Assembly (NCBI GenBank): GCA_017694135.1
Contig: JADING010000117.1
Span: 1-9,015, forward strand
Source of the DNA: Candidatus Scatoplasma merdavium
Lineage (GTDB): Bacteria > Bacillota_I > Bacilli_A > RFN20 > CAG-288
DNA: 9,015 nt
Direction: 5' to 3'
In this document: piece by piece, positions 6,711 through 9,015 of the stretch
How positions within the stretch are numbered: the first letter of the stretch is position 1
Layout: each line of letters starts with the position of its first letter
The notes under the pieces: model-generated
What the model was told of the DNA's origin: nothing
What the model saw: the letters and a program-made list of their open reading frames with translations, nothing else
The model's database searches: none
Made by a program: the position numbers and the translations under genes

Positions 6711-7958
6711 TTACCAAGTTGTCAAAGATTCATCTCCAGATACAACACCATCGCCCAACTCTTCTAAATAAGCATCCATTTCAGGGAAAGTAGTTTCACC
6801 AATTTTAGTAATGGTCGTCGAATAGTTATACCCAGTACCAGTAGTAGTGATAGTTAAACCACCATCGGAGTTAACAGTGACATAGACATCTTCATCAAAG
6901 TGATTGACCGGATTATAAGAATCAGTCATATCGCCAGAAAGAGGAACAGCCCAATTAAGATGTTCACTTCCTTGATGGAAAGTATAAGTAGAAGCTGTAC
7001 CAGAATCCGGAGTCAAGTCTTCTAAATCCGCTAAGCATTCATCGGAAATGCCGTATTCGCTTTGAATGGTATAAGTCTCACCGCTGTAAGTCTTATTTCC
7101 ATCACCGAAAAGAGAAACGGTGTAAATTCTATCAGTTTCATATCCCAAGGTAGAACGCTTCGAGAACAAACCGTTATCGATAGCAACCTGAGAGACATTT
7201 TCAATCTCACCCTCACCTGAAACGGTGTATTGAATAGTGGTTCCGTTTTGAGTCTCAGCAAAGCCTAACCAACGACCGCCGAGGCAAGAGAATGAATAAA
7301 GGTCATCTAAGACGTAATCAGAAGAGAAGTAAACCCAGTCTCTGCTCACTAAACCAGTGAGAGTAAAGCTGTCTTCTCCACCATTAACAGTGGTAGTAGC
7401 GGTGTAATTACCAGCTTCTAAAATGCCATTGATAGCATCATACAAGCTGATATCTAACGGACGCGGAAGGACATTGACAGAGAAAGAAGAACCTCTTTCT
7501 ACCCCTTCAACAGAAACAATAACGTTGACAGTTTCACTTGTTTCAAAAACGTAAGTGGCAGGATCAATTTCGCTTCCATTGATAGATAGCGTGTAATCTT
7601 CAGCAATCTCTTGACTAACTAAGCTTCCGTTTTTGTAAGTTGAAACCGTAACGCGGAAACCAGTTAAATCTAGTTTTTCACCAACGTAATAAGAAGTCTT
7701 GGTAGGTGCTCTAACTTGCAAAGTTTTTAAAACCATATCCTGCGAAGAAGACGATGATGACTCAGAGGAAGACTCTGAAGAACTAACGCTAGAAGTATCA
7801 GATGACACTGAAGATTCTGATGAACTGCTAGATGTAGTCGTCTGACTCGAACTCATCGAAGAAGACGAAGACGAACTGTCACCAGTTTCGCAAGAAACCA
7901 ATGCACCGGTTAAACTTACAAAACCGACAAGTGCGATAAGCATAGCACTCTTTTTCAT
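6711..7958 (-). CDS. Surface lipoprotein with Ig-like domain and one uncharacterised module (protein A)
   Basis: The 415-residue product starts at the ATG at 7958, with AGGAG 7 nt upstream; an in-frame outer start 13 codons away lacks this spacing and spoils the signal peptide. The leader has MKK, a hydrophobic core and lipobox LVSC (Cys23). The linker 28-71 is mostly Ser with scattered Thr, Glu and Asp. Residues about 76-163 match a group 3 bacterial Ig-like domain (Big_3): the P-T-K-T-x-Y-x-V-G-E-x-L-D-L-T-G opening (84-99) is its hallmark. Residues about 167-395 look like a single copy of the module found twice in B and C: a LYDAINGILEAGNYTA helix-strand start and an IGETTFP end (386-392). 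A further acidic tail of about 20 residues follows. It is the first gene of the operon. Ig-like domains usually act as stalks or binding modules on the surface; the ligand is unknown. Confidence 0.92.
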   Translation of the reverse strand: MKKSAMLIALVGFVSLTGALVSCETGDSSSSSSSMSSSQTTTSSSSSESSVSSDTSSVSSSESSSESSSSSSQDMVLKTLQVRAPTKTSYYVGEKLDLTGFRVTVSTYKNGSLVSQEIAEDYTLSINGSEIDPATYVFETSETVNVIVSVEGVERGSSFSVNVLPRPLDISLYDAINGILEAGNYTATTTVNGGEDSFTLTGLVSRDWVYFSSDYVLDDLYSFSCLGGRWLGFAETQNGTTIQYTVSGEGEIENVSQVAIDNGLFSKRSTLGYETDRIYTVSLFGDGNKTYSGETYTIQSEYGISDECLADLEDLTPDSGTASTYTFHQGSEHLNWAVPLSGDMTDSYNPVNHFDEDVYVTVNSDGGLTITTTGTGYNYSTTITKIGETTFPEMDAYLEELGDGVVSGDESLTTW

Positions 7959-7997
7959 ATGTTTTCTCCTATTCTCTCGCTTTAACAGAGGTATCAA

Positions 7998-8019
7998 GCT
8001 AAAATGCGAGTTTTTTAGC
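7998..8019 (-). other. Hairpin in the leader of the lipoprotein operon
   Basis: A 7-bp perfect stem pairs 7998-8004 (GCTAAAA) with 8013-8019 (TTTTAGC) around an 8-nt loop. It lies in the predicted 5' untranslated region about 40-60 nt before the start of gene A. On the minus strand no T run follows it, so it is not an intrinsic terminator. It might protect or structure the mRNA leader. The stem is AT-rich and may be weak. Confidence 0.4.
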
Positions 8020-8025
8020 CCTGAG

Positions 8026-8050
8026 TAAACCAGTAAACGATAAACGATAA
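8026..8050. repeat. Short iterated TAAAC motifs in the operon leader
   Basis: TAAAC occurs at 8026-8030, 8034-8038 and 8041-8045, followed by a TAA at 8048-8050. The last units form a perfect tandem of TAAACGA (8034-8040, 8041-8047). An inverted GTTTA lies nearby at 8059-8063. The 7-8 nt period does not match a helical turn. The repeats lie downstream of the predicted start site, where an operator or an RNA-binding protein could act. Chance in AT-rich DNA is possible. Confidence 0.4.
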
Positions 8051-8084
8051 TCCAGCCAGTTTACCCTCCCAAAAATACTTTTTA

Positions 8085-8113
8085 AAAATACAAAAAAGAG
8101 AAGGCGATGTCAA
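8085..8113 (-). promoter_or_regulatory. Sigma-A-type promoter for the lipoprotein operon
   Basis: On the minus strand a perfect -35 box TTGACA (8113-8108) is followed after exactly 17 nt by TATTTT (8090-8085), four of six matches to the -10 consensus. Transcription would start near 8078, leaving a leader of about 120 nt before the ATG of gene A at 7958. The promoter lies in the 210-nt gap between the divergent gene A and the GNAT gene. No comparable promoter is seen inside the operon, so all four lipoprotein genes probably depend on this one. Confidence 0.75.
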
Positions 8114-8168
8114 GATTATTTCCCTTATTATTCTTATTATGTAAAGAAATTTTTGATAAGCTAAAAAT

Positions 8169-8429
8169 ATGAATAAACAAGAAAAAATGACACTGATAGA
8201 AGACAGCGTAGAAAAAGGGTACGTTTTATACACCAGAAGCGATTCAAGTCTCACTGTTCAAAAAGTCTATGTATGCGAAGATTATCGCGGACAAGGGCTA
8301 GCCAGTAAGCTTATGGAACAATTCGTCAGTTTCGCCAAAAAAGAAAACAAAAAGATAATTCCAGAATGCGAATACGCCAAAAAATATTCGCTTGAGCATC
8401 CACAACTAACTGATTACTTCATCAACTAA
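8169..8429 (+). CDS. Small GNAT-family N-acetyltransferase (COG2388/YjdJ-like)
   Basis: This 86-residue protein is a minimal GNAT domain of the COG2388 (YjdJ/NATD1-like) type, usually 90-100 residues. It shows the strand QKVYVCEDYRGQGLASKL (31-48), whose R-G-Q-G-L-A (40-45) is the acetyl-CoA pyrophosphate loop. It also has the family's second signature, IIPECEYAKKY (63-73), with a conserved Pro-x-Cys. The natural acceptor is not known for this subfamily. It is the only plus-strand gene here and is divergent from the lipoprotein operon. Its last 24 nt overlap the 3' end of rsgA in the convergent direction. No good Shine-Dalgarno precedes the ATG at 8169; a second ATG at residue 7 is possible. 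TATTAT at 8135-8140 could be a -10 box, but no matching -35 is visible, so expression may be low. It is the one gene here off the common strand. Confidence 0.9.
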   Translation: MNKQEKMTLIEDSVEKGYVLYTRSDSSLTVQKVYVCEDYRGQGLASKLMEQFVSFAKKENKKIIPECEYAKKYSLEHPQLTDYFIN

Positions 8430-9015
8430 TTTCAAGTAATTCTGATAAGCTTCCAAAGAGATTTCCCCATTATCAACGGCTTTTTTCACTTCGCAATCTC
8501 TTTCATTAATGTGGGTACAATCGTTAAAAAAGCACTTTCCTAAATATCTTTCAAAACCCGGAAAATACTGGTAAACATCCCTCTTTTTTAATCCTATCAA
8601 ATTCAAATCTAAACTTGAGAAACCAGGGGTATCTCCGATGTATCCACCCTGAAAAGGTAGCAAAACAACCTCTTTAGTCTGGTGTTTGCCCCTTCCCAAA
8701 GCTTTGGAATATTCCCCGATATCCCGGTTAAAAGAAGGATCTAAAGAATTGATTAATGTTGATTTCCCCGCTCCGGTTTGACCAGAAAACGCGCATTTTT
8801 TAAACTCGATGTCTTTTTTTAGCAGAGCGTAAGAATCAGGATTTAAACTTGAAGTCAAATAAGTTTTATACCCTATTTTTTGATAATAGCTGGCGTAAGC
8901 TTGAATAGTTTTAAGTTCATTGTCATCAAGCATATCAATTTTAGTAAAAACAATCGAGGAATTAACACCGCATTTATTTAAATAAGTAATAAATTTATCG
9001 AGGAGATAACTTGAA
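8406..9015 (-). CDS. rsgA: Ribosome small-subunit-dependent GTPase RsgA (partial, N-terminus outside window)
   Basis: The frame stays open to the right edge, giving the C-terminal 202 residues; the ATG at 8933 is internal, since clear RsgA sequence precedes it. RsgA is a circularly permuted GTPase that helps mature the 30S subunit, and motifs appear in the permuted order: G4 TKID (24-27), G5-like TSS (54-56), G1 GQTGAGKS (78-85), G2 region GRGKHQTKE (107-115), G3 DTPG (128-131). The zinc-binding tail is complete: Cys161, Cys166, His168 and Cys174 in the C-x4-C-x-H-x5-C arrangement. The missing part is the N-terminal OB-fold. Small deviations are T-K-I-D for N-K-I-D and H-Q-T-K where the family usually has H-T-T-T. 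In Bacillus, rsgA is directly followed by rpe; here the two are about 6.7 kb apart on the same strand. Identification is firm. Confidence 0.97.
   Translation of the reverse strand, partial: SSYLLDKFITYLNKCGVNSSIVFTKIDMLDDNELKTIQAYASYYQKIGYKTYLTSSLNPDSYALLKKDIEFKKCAFSGQTGAGKSTLINSLDPSFNRDIGEYSKALGRGKHQTKEVVLLPFQGGYIGDTPGFSSLDLNLIGLKKRDVYQYFPGFERYLGKCFFNDCTHINERDCEVKKAVDNGEISLEAYQNYLKLVDEVIS

Noticed and set aside
7031..7261. 76-codon minus-strand frame inside gene A in another frame
   Set aside because: It lies wholly within a well-supported lipoprotein gene and shows no recognisable protein pattern.
7998..8019. Leader hairpin as an attenuator or terminator
   Set aside because: On the minus strand no T run follows the stem, and no competing antiterminator stem is evident.
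8015..8254. 79-codon minus-strand frame antisense to the start of the GNAT gene
   Set aside because: It spans the predicted operon promoter and the GNAT coding start, has no domain and no ribosome site; the GNAT frame on the opposite strand carries clear family motifs.
1761..8430. Mobile element carrying the lipoprotein cassette
   Set aside because: No transposase, integrase, terminal inverted repeats or target duplications are visible at either edge, so the island idea is kept as a finding rather than annotated as an element.

Overview
The window looks like chromosomal DNA from a low-GC Gram-positive lineage (Bacillota/Bacilli type). Three things point there: the rsgA, rpe and thiN-like genes, strong AGGAG ribosome binding sites, and lipoproteins with long poly-serine linkers behind the lipobox cysteine. 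BspA-type leucine-rich repeats and this lipoprotein style are common in uncultured gut Bacilli (RF39 or Erysipelotrichales-like groups), but that placement is inference. The genetic code is the standard bacterial one: TGG encodes Trp, and TGA ends both rpe and the thiN-like gene.

Layout from the left edge. On the minus strand, 1652 down to 1 holds a housekeeping operon: rpe (ribulose-phosphate 3-epimerase), a thiamine-pyrophosphokinase-like gene overlapping it by 4 nt, and a multi-pass membrane protein overlapping that by 1 nt and leaving the window. A clean rho-independent terminator at 1761-1786 separates this operon from a larger minus-strand unit at 7958-1794, which encodes four secreted, probably lipid-anchored proteins (called A, B, C and D here in transcription order). 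A well-formed sigma-A-type promoter at 8085-8113 and a leader of about 120 nt lie ahead of it. To its right, a small GNAT acetyltransferase gene is read on the plus strand and converges with rsgA, overlapping its 3' end by 24 nt; rsgA runs off the right edge.

In Bacillus subtilis and many relatives the order is prpC-prkC-rsgA-rpe-thiN. Here rsgA and rpe-thiN keep their order and strand, but about 6.7 kb of surface-protein genes plus a GNAT gene lie between them.

The least explained part is the lipoprotein operon. A has one bacterial Ig-like domain followed by one module of about 220 residues. B and C appear to be tandem paralogues, each with two copies of that module. The module begins with a short amphipathic helix and ends in beta strands closing on a G[S/E]T-x-[I/F]-P signature. 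D is different: an InlB-repeat-like domain followed by a BspA-type leucine-rich-repeat array. All four are probably displayed on the outer face of the membrane. Their role (adhesion, ligand binding or envelope maintenance) cannot be read from the sequence.
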